Shown one piece after another: positions 35,595-48,400 of a stretch of DNA of 64,000 nucleotides. The notes under the pieces were generated by a model. The model did no database searches, had not been told where the DNA came from, and saw only the letters and a program-made list of their open reading frames with translations. Origin of the DNA: Gnetum montanum (lineage: Eukaryota > Streptophyta > Gnetopsida > Gnetales > Gnetaceae); assembly GCA_015680685.1 (NCBI GenBank), contig MNCI01037673.1, positions 675,343 through 739,342 of the forward strand, in the 5' to 3' direction. The translations under genes and the position numbers were made by a program. Position 1 is the first letter of the stretch; every line of letters begins with the position of its first letter.

Positions 35595-37050
35595 CTATAA
35601 TCACATAAGGATCGATTGTTAGTAAGGCTGTTTAAAGAAATTCGATTATCATATACCTTACTCATTTCTTTTAATAAATGTTTAATTCATTTCTTAGTGT
35701 GATTCTAGAGTTAGAGATTTTTCAAGGAAGTTGCCCTAAAAGTTTAAAGTCAAACCTAATCTATTTAGGTGACACATAAAAGGACATGTAATGGTTCTAA
35801 GGAACATTTAATAAAATGATGACAAAGGAAAGAATAGATTTGGCAAGGAAGTACTTAGAGGGTATAAAATGATGTGGTGGTGTGCAACAAGTACAAATTA
35901 CAAAATTCATGTAAGTGGATCGTCTCCAAAGCAAGTTCCAACCTATAATGCCCTTGCGTAACCACACATTAAAATGTCTGTAGGCACTAGAAGGGTTAAA
36001 TGTAATCTACATCGGTGCAACAAAACACACACATGTTAAATACCACCACAATGACGTATGAATTCTATGCCACACAAGACACAATTTATAATCACTTGGA
36101 CAGTGAGATAAGATGAATTTCAGAAGGGATTGCAGAGATCGGGATGTGAGGTAACTTACCTTGGGCACAATGAATCCTATGTGTTGTGTGTGATTAAAGT
36201 ACGATTAGCCTTTCTCTCTAAGATCAAAACCAAGTCCATACCTCTAATCAGTGACATCGCATTATTTCATCCCAATGATAGACAACCCTAAGAGCATCAT
36301 GACAGCAAGGCATACAATCACTTGGCATTTTGCGTAAGGGAGGAGTGATTCAAATTTTTCTATGGCACATTTTTCTTGGTCTTTTCCTTTCTATTTCATT
36401 TCTTATATTTTTTTCCTTGCTTTTCATTTTCTCTTCTCTTTTTTTTTCTTGTCTTTTTCTTCTTTTAGTCGCTTTTTGCACTTTGTCTTTCCCAAAAGTG
36501 ATCCAAAGAAGTCGCCAACCTTCAGGCATGGGTGCATGTCTTTCTAGTGGAAACCCCCTAGAATAGCATTGAGTTCCTTTATTGAGTGCCTTTATCACAA
36601 CTCTTACTCCCATTTTTCTTTAGATTTACAAGGATCTTACTACAACCATGTTGCATGATAGTAGCTATAGATTTCACCAAAGAGAATCCACAAGTCCCCT
36701 TGATGTCACACCCTTTTCATTCCCTCTTAGTTTGTCACTCTTTACTCTGGGCATAATGAGTACAAAGTTACTTTAAGTTTTAATGATAACAAGAATATCA
36801 TCATACCTAGAGTAGAACCTCTTATTAATAGAATGAGTAGGTGGATGTTGTGGGCTCACTATCCAAATAATTAGTCTGTTGTGACTCAATAACATAGAAC
36901 AACACCTCAACCGACAAGTTACATGAGTGTTTTATTTATAGATGAGATTATCCATAAAAAGATAAAACAACAAATTGAAAGATGAAAAATTAGAAAATGA
37001 AAAATTGGAAAACAAAAAATTGTAAAATCAAAGAAAAAGAAAAACATTTA
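35595..37050 (-). other. Spacer of element E
   Basis: No gene is supported. It carries the family's conserved block (35915-36020), a T-rich plus-strand stretch (36340-36480) and an A-rich stretch (36940-37050) directly after gag in sense. The TATA/GATATC module seen in B and D was not found here. Confidence 0.5.
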
Positions 37051-39507
37051 CTAATTCTGCTTGCTAGAATGGGGGTTGTCCCCCATGACTAAACCTTTGA
37101 TCATGGTGAGAATTAATAAATGGAAAATTACGATCCATGCATGTTGGAAGTATTGGAGTTCGGTCATATCTAAGCCACCGGGTGTCTTTTGGTGTGGTGG
37201 CAAGAATGTACCCAAATTGGGGTTCACACACTTGATTAAAGTAGGCATAGTAGGGTAGATTATAAGATGTATTCATGTCATAAGGAGCTGACCCACTATG
37301 GCACCCATGACCATAAGATGGTATGAAAGGATCAATATGTCTCCCCACATTGCTATATTCATTAAGTGACATGGTTGTTGGAGTATTGATTGGTGGCCTA
37401 GATAAGGTAACAGGAGATGTTGAATTTGAAGAGGAAGGTGCATCACAATGTTGGGCTTGTGTTGAGTTGGAGGTTGTAGTGGTTTCAGAACCGTGCTGTC
37501 TCTTTCTAAGGCCATGCCTAAAGAAAGGATGCTTTTGATGTTGTGAAGGACTCCCACTATCATTGATAGTAGCAGCACAAGTGATGTTCGTTGGTTGGTG
37601 TTATGGTGCAAAACCTTTCAATAAAACTGGTGGCGATGTAAAAGGAGGTGAAGGATGAGAATATTGAGAGTAAGGAGGAGTGTAAGGAACATGAGGTGGT
37701 GACCTTGTAGGAGAGGACATGGGTTGATGATACTTAGGAGAGTGATAATGATGAGGTGAAGTAGAGGATGTTGATTCAGTTGGAAAAATAGGGTGTTGAA
37801 CATAATCAACACTTGGTTTCGGGTGATATGAAGGGTGTGGCCAGTTTGGCAATGGCCTCCCCCATGATTGGGGGTTTTGCCACTACAGTTGAGCACAGTA
37901 CTAAGGCTGATAAGAATTTGCCTATGGATAGTACGATGAGTTGTGGGATTGCCCATAAAGTTCTAGAGTAGGGATGCACCCAACCATGTACTTCTGTATG
38001 AAATCTAGATGTAACATTCTTTCCTAATGCTCATGTAGATGTGATAAGATTGGGCATTGGCCTTTTGGGTGATCGTACAAGCAAACATTGCATTGATACT
38101 TATGTTTTGCAGTTGAGCCCCTATCCTCATTTTGTTCAGCCCTTCTTTCATATTGTTGAATGGTGTTCTATCCTATTTCTAAGTTTGGTATCCTCTATTT
38201 GTTTTGATTGTCAAAGTTATCTTGCATGGGTCTCCCTCTAATAATGTCTACATATTCTCTACATTTTTCTTGTACCCACTTTGTCATCTTGTTGATCTTT
38301 TCCTTGATTTCATCTGGTGATTTTAGTATTGGCAAAGGTAGTGATGGTTTCACCTCTTCGAGATGAGTTGATTTCTCCTCTTCATAATTATGGACCTTTG
38401 TTATTTCAAAAGTTTGATCTTGTTAAGATGTTTTAACATTCTCCCATTTGGCTATTTCTCTTTCTTCTTTTGCTACATGCTTAATAAGCTCTTGGAATTG
38501 ATGGGTTCATAGTTCATATAGTTGACTTGGGGCATACATCCCTAGGGTCTCCCTTGTTTCATTATGAAGCCCATCCATGATGTGATACATTAGCCTTTTC
38601 TTGGAGAACCCATGGCCTAGGCATTTGTTTAACAAAGAGTAATATCTTTCCAAGGCCATGTCCAAGGGTTCATGTTGCCCTTGTTTCCACTCTTGGATTT
38701 GTCTCCTCATGGCTAACACTCTTGCATAGGTTTGATATCTTTCATTGAAGAGTTCTACCATTTTGGGCCAAAGGCAAATTGATTTTCACTTTAAAGACCT
38801 ATATCATACTTTTACTTGGCTAATTAGTATCATAGGAAAGAGCTTAAGTCTTTGCCACCCATTATCAATGTTGTTCCATGCACATGCATCGTAGAAGGCT
38901 TGTAAATGATGTTGTGGGTCTAAATCATAGCCTCCTGAAAACTTGGGAAAGTTGTTTAAATCAACCCTGGGTAGATGGCTTTCCTTATGATGCCTGTGGG
39001 ATATTTGAATAGCCTCTATTGTATGCATTAGGCTCTTAGTGGCTAGCAGGGGTTGATCGTCACTAAGTAGGTTACGAGTTTGTGAGTTGGAACAATGTTG
39101 CCTTTGTTCATGTTGGCATTCCTAACTTTGCCCATGGGTTTGATTTTTATTTCTATGTCGACCCCTTGAGAAATAGTCATCCATGTCACAACCCGACCTT
39201 GAAGGAGCAAAGAAAGAGAGGGAATTGAAAAACTCGTCATGACTTTTGTAAGTTTTCCAATCATCCCCTGATGTACTCTTGATACCCATTGAGAAGGTCC
39301 TAGGCCTTACAAGCCCTCTCGTTCTAGGGGATGTCCCATCTTCACTAGAGGTGTCTGAGTTGGATGATAGAAGTCTTTGAGTATCGTTGGGGTGTCTGTG
39401 AACATATGAAACTCTTGCATAAGATTAAGTACTCCAAACTTTTTTGTTGGTTCTCCAATGAATTGCCTCACTAGATGTGCATTATCGTTGTCTTGTGAAA
39501 GAGACAT
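37051..39507 (-). pseudogene. gag: Decayed gag of element E
   Basis: Start ATG at 39505-39507 (MSLSQDNDNAHLVRQF). It includes capsid segments (LPRVDLNNFPKFSGGYDLDP near 38970-38920; ERYYSLLNKC near 38660) and an NERYQTY segment at about 38740. The long Pro/Ser/His/Tyr-rich tail (37950-37060) is the best preserved tail in the window. Stops and frameshifts are present. Confidence 0.75.
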
Positions 39508-39622
39508 TCTTATGAATTGTGTGTGACTTAATTGAATTTAATTTCTTTGTTTGAAAGATATATCGTTAATACCCTGTTACAAAGATCTTATATGATATAA
39601 CTAATCTAGATAACTAGCACTG

Positions 39623-39640
39623 TCCCCAGCAACAACGTCA
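39623..39640 (-). other. Primer-binding site of element E
   Basis: The plus strand reads TCCCCAGCAACAACGTCA, close to the tRNA-Asp 3' end, one base from the LTR. Confidence 0.8.
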
Positions 39641-39641
39641 A

Positions 39642-40370
39642 TGATGAGTGGTAAGGTACCCCTACACTCAACCATACAAATACAAGCATGTACGTGTGAT
39701 TCGGTCGAACTTTGCAGACGGACTATTTGTGGCACCTAGATAGTTATACGTTGATAGTAGTTCGTTGTCTTCCCCTTGGACTAGTATTTTCTTTGTCATG
39801 TATGGTTTAGTCCAGAGTGAGGTGTATGATGTGATTTCTAATACTATGCTACTCCTAAGGACAATGAGAAATAATATTGATTAAGCTAATGAGCAATATG
39901 AAGTAAAATCTAAGCTAGCCTAAGTGCGATGAGCATCCATCCTTAATCATCCATATGCATCTTGGACTTTGTGTACTACATCTAGGATTACCAAGCGCAC
40001 ATTGCTCGAGCACTACTTGATACACTACTGGGTTTCCACATAGTGACACTTAAATGTTCGTGATTAAGACGTACTCATTACAATAGGAATAGTAAATGAT
40101 GATAAAAGAAATATTAACTAAGAAAATAACAATAAATAATTAATAATTAATAATTAACAGTTAAAAAATTAAAAACTAAGTGCATGCCCACAATATGATG
40201 CTTGTAATTGTACGAAGCCTTTGTTTGAGTGTGCTGTACTTGGCCGTGTGCCTGAGTGTTGTATTTATAAGCCAACACAGGTATCACGATATCGTGTATA
40301 TGATATCATATCCAGGCTGAGATATTAGGTACCTGATATCAGGATTTTGTGTTGTAATCGCGATTCATTA
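39642..40370 (-). repeat. 5' LTR of element E with internal inversion
   Basis: 729 bp. It matches 34102-34980 except that 40181-40243 is the reverse complement of the segment at about 34692-34752 and neighbouring sequence is missing. It ends in a decayed ATTCATTA. Confidence 0.85.
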
Positions 40371-40375
40371 GGTGG

Positions 40376-41044
40376 GCATGTACAAGTAGATAAATGAGAA
40401 AGAGATCCAGATGGTAAAGGTCAAAATTAGTTCTATTACAACACAAAATCCTGATTGACAACCCATCTTGGACATCATGGCCTAGACTTATCAAGCAGAA
40501 GTGAAAAATAAAGACTTGTAGATGGAAGATTTAAAAGAATACATGGCATCAACAAACCTCTGTTATGCTAATTTGGCCATGTTAACACCATGTAGGCCCA
40601 AAATGAGCTAGAATAGCAAGTAGCAACCACCTATGCCTTTTACAAAAAGAAGTTTGTAAATAGAAAAGATGTTCTACAAAAACTCCAAGTAGCAAACTCA
40701 AAACTAGAAGCAATTAAGGCTAACTACAAGGGGCAAAAAGATGTAGTAACAAATCTAGCTAGAAGATTAATAGACTATCATGAACTTAGAGAAGAGGCCA
40801 AAGCTTTTGAAGAAGAGAGATGATAGTTTGTGGCATGGTATGTTAAAGCTAATCAAATATTTCCACAACTAACATGTCTGTGGAACATGCCGAATCCATC
40901 CAACATTGGTTCATTAGCATGGAGGGTCCACGATTCTAGAATGGAGGAAGAGAAGTTGTAGGCACTCCTAAACAAATACCAATTTAAGAAGCCTGACGAC
41001 AAGGAGAACTTATGGAAGATCCACCTCCACCTAGAATAACATAA
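40376..41044 (+). pseudogene. ORF2 of element D, second part
   Basis: It continues ORF2 after element E. Coiled-coil-like sequence includes LCYANLAML near 40560 and KLQVANSKLEAIKANYKGQK (about 40683-40740), then the C-terminal EDPPPPRIT before a TAA at 41042-41044. The polypurine tract and 3' LTR follow 200 bp later. Confidence 0.6.
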
Positions 41045-41250
41045 GGCTATACTTACCTTTGCCAGATTTTGTTTTTCATTTTTTATCAACATTGTCATGT
41101 CATGTGTTCATTTTTGTAAACTCCACTGTAGCACTCGAGAGTCATGTATATAGAAGCCAGTGTCATGTAAATCTACCTCCTAAATTTGTAAGGAATTCCA
41201 TCCTCATTTTTTTTAACTTAAGGATGAGTTTTTAGTTAGTCATGGGGGTA

Positions 41251-42122
41251 TGATAAATCCAAAAATTTTGAGACAACGATATTGTAGTTATGATATCGCA
41301 TCTACGATGTCGTAGATACATTATTGTATCTCAGCATATGCTATCATATAAATGATATAACAGGGTGCATGCCAGCCTATATAAGTAGCACTTAGACACA
41401 TGGATCCACAAAGATTTCATAGCCTAGTAATATAACTCTTTCAGTTTATTTTCTTGAATTCAATATTTAGCACTGTGTGCTCATAATGTGATGTTTTGTA
41501 ATTGAATGAAATCTTTATTCAAGTGTGATGTACTTGGGTGCATTGCATGACCAGCAATAAAGATCGAGATTACTCTACATCATTGTAGCAACATTTAGTT
41601 TTATTTCTATTTCCAATTAGTTTACTGTTTTACTATTTTCATAATTAATGTTTGTAATTACTTGCAATTTATATTGTTAAGCGGAATGAGTATGATTGAT
41701 CTTGAGCATGTAAGTGTAACTACTTGGTAACCCAATAGTACTATCACTTGGTATGCCTAGTAGTGAGGTACTTGATAATCCTAGTAGTAGTTGCATGAAG
41801 TCCAAGGTGTGATCGAAAAATCAGGACTGGTTGCTCATCCCATAGATTTAGATTTGTTTACTATCACTTAGATTTAGAACCCTTTACTTTTACTTCATGT
41901 TTACTAGGAGCCCAATGGCCAATACAACATCAATATCATATACTTCACTATGAGTTAAACCATACGCATTAATCTTACTACCTCACATGGGAAGACAATG
42001 ATCACAAACACAAATTAATTACTGATATAATCACATTGCCTTATCTACGGAGTTCAACTAGGATTGTGCGTGAACACTCATATCTTGTATGGTTGGGTGT
42101 TGGGTACTTCACCGATCATTAA
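41251..42122 (+). repeat. 3' LTR of element D
   Basis: 872 bp, preceded by the polypurine tract CATGGGGGTA. It has GATATC-type words at 41275-41360 and TATATAAG near 41378. It ends in a decayed GATCATTA followed by the duplication ATTTA. Confidence 0.87.
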
Positions 42123-42471
42123 TTTAGATATGAACTAAAGCTTCAATTACAAGGTAGATATCCCAAAATCTAATAGATATTGTGATGTAAGATCAACTAC
42201 TAGTGACTTGTATACATCATCAATGCAACATGTATTAGATATAGCATGCAATGCTAATCATTCATAAATGGATTCTAGCTTTTGATGTTCATTCTGAAAA
42301 ATATTTTAAAGTTCCATGTTTTGTGGAGCTATTTAATATTCTACTTATTTCTTAGACAACTAAGTAAGAAATCATTATCTTTTTGGTCTCATTAAGCATA
42401 TGAAATCCATTTCTACAACATTTGATATTCGTAAGACTTTGTTTTGGTTGAAATCAATCTTCTTAAATATA

Positions 42472-42699
42472 AAGGAAGATTAATTGTTAGTAGGGAGGAT
42501 GGTCTTAATCCTAACAACATTTACATCATTTTCAACATCTATGCTTAAACATAAAATAACAGGATTTAAGGTAGCAATAGAAATCTTTGCCAGAATACTA
42601 ACTTAAAATTAATTTAAGTTAAAGCATAAATGTTGAAAGTAATGTAAATGATGTTATGACTATAATCATCTTCCCTACTAACAATTAATTTTCCTTTCC
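42472..42699. repeat. Foldback (inverted-repeat) element
   Basis: Two arms of about 80 bp (about 42472-42549 and 42612-42699) are near-perfect reverse complements, sharing TTAATTGTTAGTAGGGA. The loop between them is about 62 bp. No coding potential. It could be a MITE or another hairpin-forming repeat; no clear target duplication was identified. Confidence 0.75.
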
Positions 42700-42849
42700 T
42701 AATTTTTCAAAGCATTATTTGTAAGGTTGTACAACTAAGTAGACATCCCTTAAATTGGAAAGATTTTTCTTTTCATATTGTTTTTTGTATTTTTTACTTA
42801 GTGTTAAGCATGTGATATACTTTGAATTTTTTCATAACATTAATATTAT

Positions 42850-42895
42850 ATTTAGAATCTTGACACTTTCCCCTTACCACTAAGCTAACATTTCA
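42850..42895 (-). repeat. Possible tRNA-derived SINE head fragment
   Basis: On the minus strand GTTAGCTTAGTGGTAAGG fits a tRNA box A. Its 5' flank (ATGTTAGCTTA) agrees with the better preserved copy in ATG11 intron 4 (about 49310-49385). No box B is visible, so it is truncated or a chance match. Confidence 0.35.
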
Positions 42896-42966
42896 TGTCA
42901 AAGTGAATTCCTATTTGCACTTGTTTTCAATCCACATGTAATTTTTTAATTGATACATTGATTCCC

Positions 42967-43260
42967 ACATGAGTGACAAGCAGTCTCAACCCCCAACCAT
43001 ACAAATCACTAGTGTACACAAGTGACCTAATCGTACTCCATGGATTGGACTAGTGTGGAGACTAGATAGCTAAGTGTTCGATCACAAATTGTTATCTTTC
43101 CAATTATATTTGTGTGGCCCTTAGTGCATATGGTTAAAGTACAACGGGGAATTATCTCAACTATATCTTAACTTCTATGCATGCCCATTGTGCCAACTAA
43201 AGCATATTTGATGATCATCATTAACCATGCTTATGTATGCGGTTTGCAAACAGGATGGGA
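42967..43260 (-). repeat. LTR fragment of the Athila-like family
   Basis: ACCCCCAACCATACAAATCAC and CATGGATTGGACTAGTG follow the order of the conserved U5 end of the family LTR (compare 4260-4350). It is strongly diverged and no other LTR or gag adjoins it. Confidence 0.55.
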
Positions 43261-45444
43261 CCTAAAAATACTTATTTAAATAAATAAAAATTGATTTCAA
43301 TCGCAAGTGAAAGACGCTTCAAGTCTCTTTATCTATTTTTACCTATTGATATTCACATATACTTAGAAATTTTCACAAACCACAGCATAAAAGTTATGCA
43401 AGGCAGAAAAATTTCCAATGTTCAAGAAATCATATTCAGATTATTTCATACAATCTTAATTTCCAAGGCCCCATATTCAAAGTCAATTTCTTGGTTGGAG
43501 GTTCAACAACCTGACAAGGGAAGACAGAGCGAGGAAACCGGCAGAACTAGAATAGCCGACCAAGGTCGGATACGTACATAAGCAAATCCCTCACGACTCT
43601 AAACATCTCTTTTTCCCGAATTACGCTACTGGAGTCCATTCATCCGCAGCCCATAACTAAAGTTTTCACCAACATTTCAGCAGCAACTTCAGCACGCCTG
43701 GCGTGGCAATGACAGCGACCAGTAGATGATTTCAAAGAGAAAAGAATTTTTGCTGAAGCCTGGGTTCAAATCTTGAAAAAATTTCGGAAAGTCGAATTTT
43801 CACACTCCGACCTTTGTTACCTGTTTGCGTGCAATTTTGACTGCGAAAGCGCTTTAAAAAGGAATGCATCCAAAAGCAAAAGCTCCAGGAAACGACAGCC
43901 TGAAAGATGCGCCATTTGGAGGTTCCGCGGGTGTGCCAGAACCGCAAGCTGCAGTTCAACGGCAACAAATGGCTTTCCGTTCGATAACTCAAAACACAAC
44001 AACGCGAATCTCGTTTTTTGTTTCGTTAACTGTAACTAACAGATGCAAACAAATAAAAGCTGCAGACTACTGCTGATAGTGAAATTTTCCGACCATGGAA
44101 AATACAATTCTGAGCTGTAAGGGAGCGGCCCTACCTTGTAAAGCTAAAGGAACTTGGTTTTTGTAATTGTTTTTTGGCTCCGTCGCCGTTTGGAATTTTC
44201 CTTGTATGCCTAATTGCTTCTCAGATGCAGCGGACGTGGTCCGTTTGCGAGAGGGCGTAGGCACGCATTCTTCTCTGCCCTTGGAATAGATGGAGAGTCA
44301 AGAAAAGTGATAGACGAAGGCGAAGAAATCTCGCGTGCATCTCCGGTACGCAATCTTGTTTATGTAATCCGGCCACCGACAAGCTTGTGCATGCATTTTG
44401 CCGCTTGCGCCTGCGTCTATTGCGGATTTTTCAGCTGGCAAGGGTTTGAGGTTAGGGTTTGTTGCAGGCTTTCGTTCCTTTCGTTTCTATAGTGTGTAAT
44501 AGTGTGAAGAATAATCCTTGTCGTTGATTTGAGGCATAGTCTTTCGTAGTCGGACTTTAGCGCTGACGGTCGGTTGTTTTGCTAAGAGAACTTCAATGAT
44601 CGAAGATTGTTTTACAATGCTCTTGTAGCCGCTCACGGGAATTCTGTGGCGGTTTGTATTTTAGATAAGGATTGGAGCGTAATGTCTTGCTGTTGCTCTG
44701 GAAAGTTGTTAGGGGAATTTTGAGCTACTTTATTCTTTTGCTAGTTTATTTTTACCAAAATTAGAATAGGTTTGTAAGTTTTATGAAAAGAGTCGTCTTT
44801 GTTTTGGTTGGGACGAGCTATTATTTACAGATTAACTGTCTGAAGCATTTTGCTTTGATTGATACAGTAAAGACAAGGATACGTGTTATTCAGTTTCCCT
44901 TACTATTAATAGGGTTAGGCGTTAGAGGAAAAGACATAGTGGAGGATTTCGTCTGAGATGCTTTATTTTGAAAACGTATCGGGAACGGATTTTAGAGTAA
45001 GTTGTTTAAAATTTAAATTCAAGAAAACCGAAGAACAGGTACACCTTACACTACAGTAGATGAATTGCTAAATGCGACGTTGATCAGGTTTGAGCAAGAA
45101 TCGGTGAAATAATAGAAGCTGCCCCATATAAATAAATGAAGGTTTCAGATTATGAAGATATGTTTATTTCCCTCCGAGTTTAAGGAAACATCAGTGTTTG
45201 TTAAAAAAGTAACATGTTTTAGTTTTCTGTGTATAAACATTTTTTTCTATTGTAACCGGCATTTACTACAAGTATAACAATTAGGTTCATACTTATAATC
45301 ATGTTTTGCAGGCTTAAGGACACGACGTCTTACAGAGGAACAGGTCTTTTATATTGGGTTATTGTGGTTAATTGATTCGTTCTTTGGTTCCTTCGTTAAT
45401 TTTAAGCTTGGATCATCAAGGACATACAGAAAAGAGTGGAACTA
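43261..45444 (+). promoter_or_regulatory. Promoter and leader region of ATG11
   Basis: A non-repetitive stretch, with 43480-44500 visibly richer in G, C and CpG than the rest of the window, as expected for a plant gene promoter. A candidate leader-intron acceptor is TTTTGCAG (AG at 45310-45311), with a candidate donor GAG|GTTAGG at 44451. If real, the 5' UTR is spliced and the last leader exon is about 130 bp before the ATG. The transcription start could not be fixed. No other gene is certain; a short minus-strand frame at 43547-43639 is discussed in the findings. Confidence 0.45.
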
Positions 45445-48400
45445 ATGGCTTCTGAAAATGCATTATCTCAGAGTAAATTGTTAGTACATGTGGCTGAGAA
45501 TGGATATACGTTTGAAATTGAATGTGAGCCGTCAATGAAAGTTGAAAGAGTGCAGCAGCGGTTACAAGTTCTATCTGGTGTACATATTAATGATCAGCTT
45601 TTGATATGTGGAGCCGTACGATTAGAAGCAAAGAATACCTTGGATAGCTATGATTTGCCATACAGTGGATTTGATGTTTTTCTTTACAACAAGGTCAGAT
45701 TGATTGCTAGCAGTGAACGACCGGCTATGGAACATTTTGATGTGCCTGAACCAACAATTCCTCCCGTTCCCTCTTCTTCACATCCTTTTGACCGTTCACC
45801 GGATCCTGCATTAAAAGCGCTTCCCTCTTATGAGCGTCAATTCAAGTCCCATGATTACAGAGGACGAGCCATGTATGTCATCAGTCATAACATGATTCAA
45901 ATATGCAATGAGTTACTTAAAAGGCTACAGGTACAGGACAGAGCACTAGAAAATGCCAGGTGCAATATGGATCATTCTTACAAGATGATTGATCAAATGT
46001 ATGTAGAGTTTATGAACCAGAATGCGAAAAAGAAGAAGATACACATCTATTATTTATCAATTGCAGAAAAGAATATAGAGAAATTGAGACATTGCAAGCT
46101 GCATCCATCTCTTCAAACCCAAAGCAGAAAGTCTCTTCTGGATATTGCCGGAGAAGCTAATTTGCGTGGGAATATTAAAGCATGTACCGAGTCTCACAAG
46201 CAGTTTCAAACTATAGTTTCACAGCTAAAGGTGTCATACACTGAATTAAAACGAAATGTTGGTACCCTCTGTGCCAAACCTTCAGTAAACATTCAGGAAA
46301 TGGAATACGCTATAAAGAAATGGACAGGAAAGATTGAGGAGCAAGCAATGATAACAAAATCCTTAAGGTTAGCTCTACTATCTCATTTGCTCCAAGTATT
46401 AGATGATCAAGAATAAGTCTTGAGGTTAGCTTACTAACTAAGAGTAACTCTTGCTGTATGTTATTTAGTCTGCACAGACTAACCTTTCTGACCAACCCTT
46501 CTGTAAATTTATATTATATGGTTGTTTTAACAAGCTACTTTGTTATTTCTAAGCCTACTTGCATTTATCTTTGTGCAGCAATGATTTGAAAATGGTCACA
46601 GATCTTATGCTGAGATGTCAGCAGCAGCGTCTCTCACATTCTTTGAGACCACATGATGCCATTTCTGAGCTTGGTCCTTTGTATGAAATTCATGAGAAAA
46701 ACTACTTGCCAAAGATGGAAGGATATAGGGATGCCATACATAAATTGTTTGAATTTTGCAAGGCAAAAAAGCATGAGATGAATTTAGATGTTCATAGGAG
46801 CATGCAAAAGGTTGCATCTCTACAATCTGAAATCAGAGACATGCGGTATCAGCTCTCAGCATTCAAAGAAGCAATGAAACATCAGGACACACTTTTTGGT
46901 AAAGTGAAATCCGATTGCAGAATCGGTCCTTCTTACAGGGCATGTCTAGCAGAAGTTATCAGACGAAAGGCTCAACTTAAGTTGTACTCGGGTCAAGCAG
47001 GACAGTTAGCCGAAAAAATGGCCAGGTTGAGAGAGATGGAAGTAAGCAAGCGTGAAGACTTTTTGAAAAGACATAACCCAAGTATTCCTCGGGAAATCTT
47101 TGAGGCGCTGGGCTTGTTTGATCTTCCTAGCCAATGTGTTGTTGATCTTATGCCTTTTGATGGCAAATTACTTGATATTGACATTTCAGAATTGGAATAT
47201 TATGCCCCAGAATCTCTACTAAGCTTGTTGCCGAAAGATGATTCTACCCTACAGGGTGGAAGTTCAGATTCATCTTATGCTAATAGTTATTTTTATGGGG
47301 ATGGTGATCCTTCCAAGGTGTATGATTTTGATGCTGTTGATGAAGAGTGTGAAAGTGGTGAAATCATCGGAACAAGTAAACTTGAGGTTGAAAATGCATG
47401 GCTTCGAGCAGAGCTTGCTTCAACGATAGCTATAATATCTTCCTTGGATCCTGTTATTTGTAGTGATGTGCTGGATGGGAGCAGCATAGATTATGTCCTA
47501 CAGGAGACAGCTAAAAGAACTGCAAGTGCGCTGCAATTGAAGAATGATCATATTAAACACGTTCAAAAGCTTTTGAAGGAAAAGGAAAGGCAATGTACCA
47601 TGTATGAGGAGAGAATTAAGGATCTTGAGCAGAGGCTCTGCTCTGAAGAACAGCTGTTGAAAAATTCATTATCAGATGAAAGGGCATATCAGTCTTCTGT
47701 ACTAAACGAAACTGAACTTAAAGATAATGACTGTCAATCACAGGCGATTGGATTACAGAGTCATGAAATTAAACACACAACTAGTCTTCCAGAGCCAATG
47801 GATGAGGGATGCACGACACAGGAATCTGCAGAAGAATGCATAGTTCAGGAAATAAACGAGGGGGTGGATGAAAGTATGTCTGATTTTTCAGGGCCATTGT
47901 TTCCAGATGCTAACGCACAAACCACTCGTTCAGATGGTTCTCTTTTTGACTTGAAAGGACATACATCTGAGGGTAATTTAGAAACCATGAATGACCAAGA
48001 ATGTTTGGTAAATAATCAATCGCATGATGGGAGAACTGATTTCATGGAACAGATTGGTGTTGAAAATATTCTTACATTTGCACAGAAAGAGAGTACTGTG
48101 GTTGAACTGCGAAAGACACTAGAAGAGAAGACACAGGAATGTGCTGTACTTAAAGACGAAAGGGATTCTGCTAGAGAAGCGATTAATTCCCTAAGTAGGG
48201 AACTAGAAGTGAGCTTGAAGCTTTTAGATGAATCTCAGGTAATGAGCTGTGAATTGTTTAATAACACTTTTTCTCTAATGTATTAGAGCTATATATTTAT
48301 TTTATTTATAAGAAATCATGCATTAATAGTATGTGTCTGATTATTAAATGCTGTCTTTATTTTTTTAATGCAACGATACTTTATCTGCTTCTTGTAGAAC

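Larger units (their letters stand above)
34102..40370 (-). mobile_element. Element E: internally deleted Athila-like element nested in D
   Basis: A minus-strand insertion bounded by LTRs at 34102-34980 and 39642-40370 and by the 5-bp duplication GGTGG (34097-34101 and 40371-40375). The host ORF2 sequence continues across the two flanks. It contains a primer site, gag, spacer, a short ORF2 remnant (438 bp) and a polypurine tract after 34980 (TACCCCCACG on the plus strand). There is no pol. Confidence 0.9.
26305..42122 (+). mobile_element. Element D: non-autonomous Athila-like element carrying nested element E
   Basis: A plus-strand element with LTRs at 26305-26813 and 41251-42122 and target duplication ATTTA (26300-26304 and 42123-42127). 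Contents: primer site, gag, spacer with acceptor-like site and internal promoter, ORF2, polypurine tract (CATGGGGGTA before 41251). There is no pol. Removing element E (34102-40370 plus one duplication) leaves about 9.5 kb. Confidence 0.88.

Noticed and set aside
43732-44492. Overlapping short frames on both strands upstream of ATG11
   Set aside because: The CpG-richer promoter simply has fewer stops; no conserved motif was recognised.
45436-45444. GTG-started extension of the ATG11 frame (3 residues)
   Set aside because: Plant translation starts at ATG; the first in-frame ATG is 45445 and the extension has no support.
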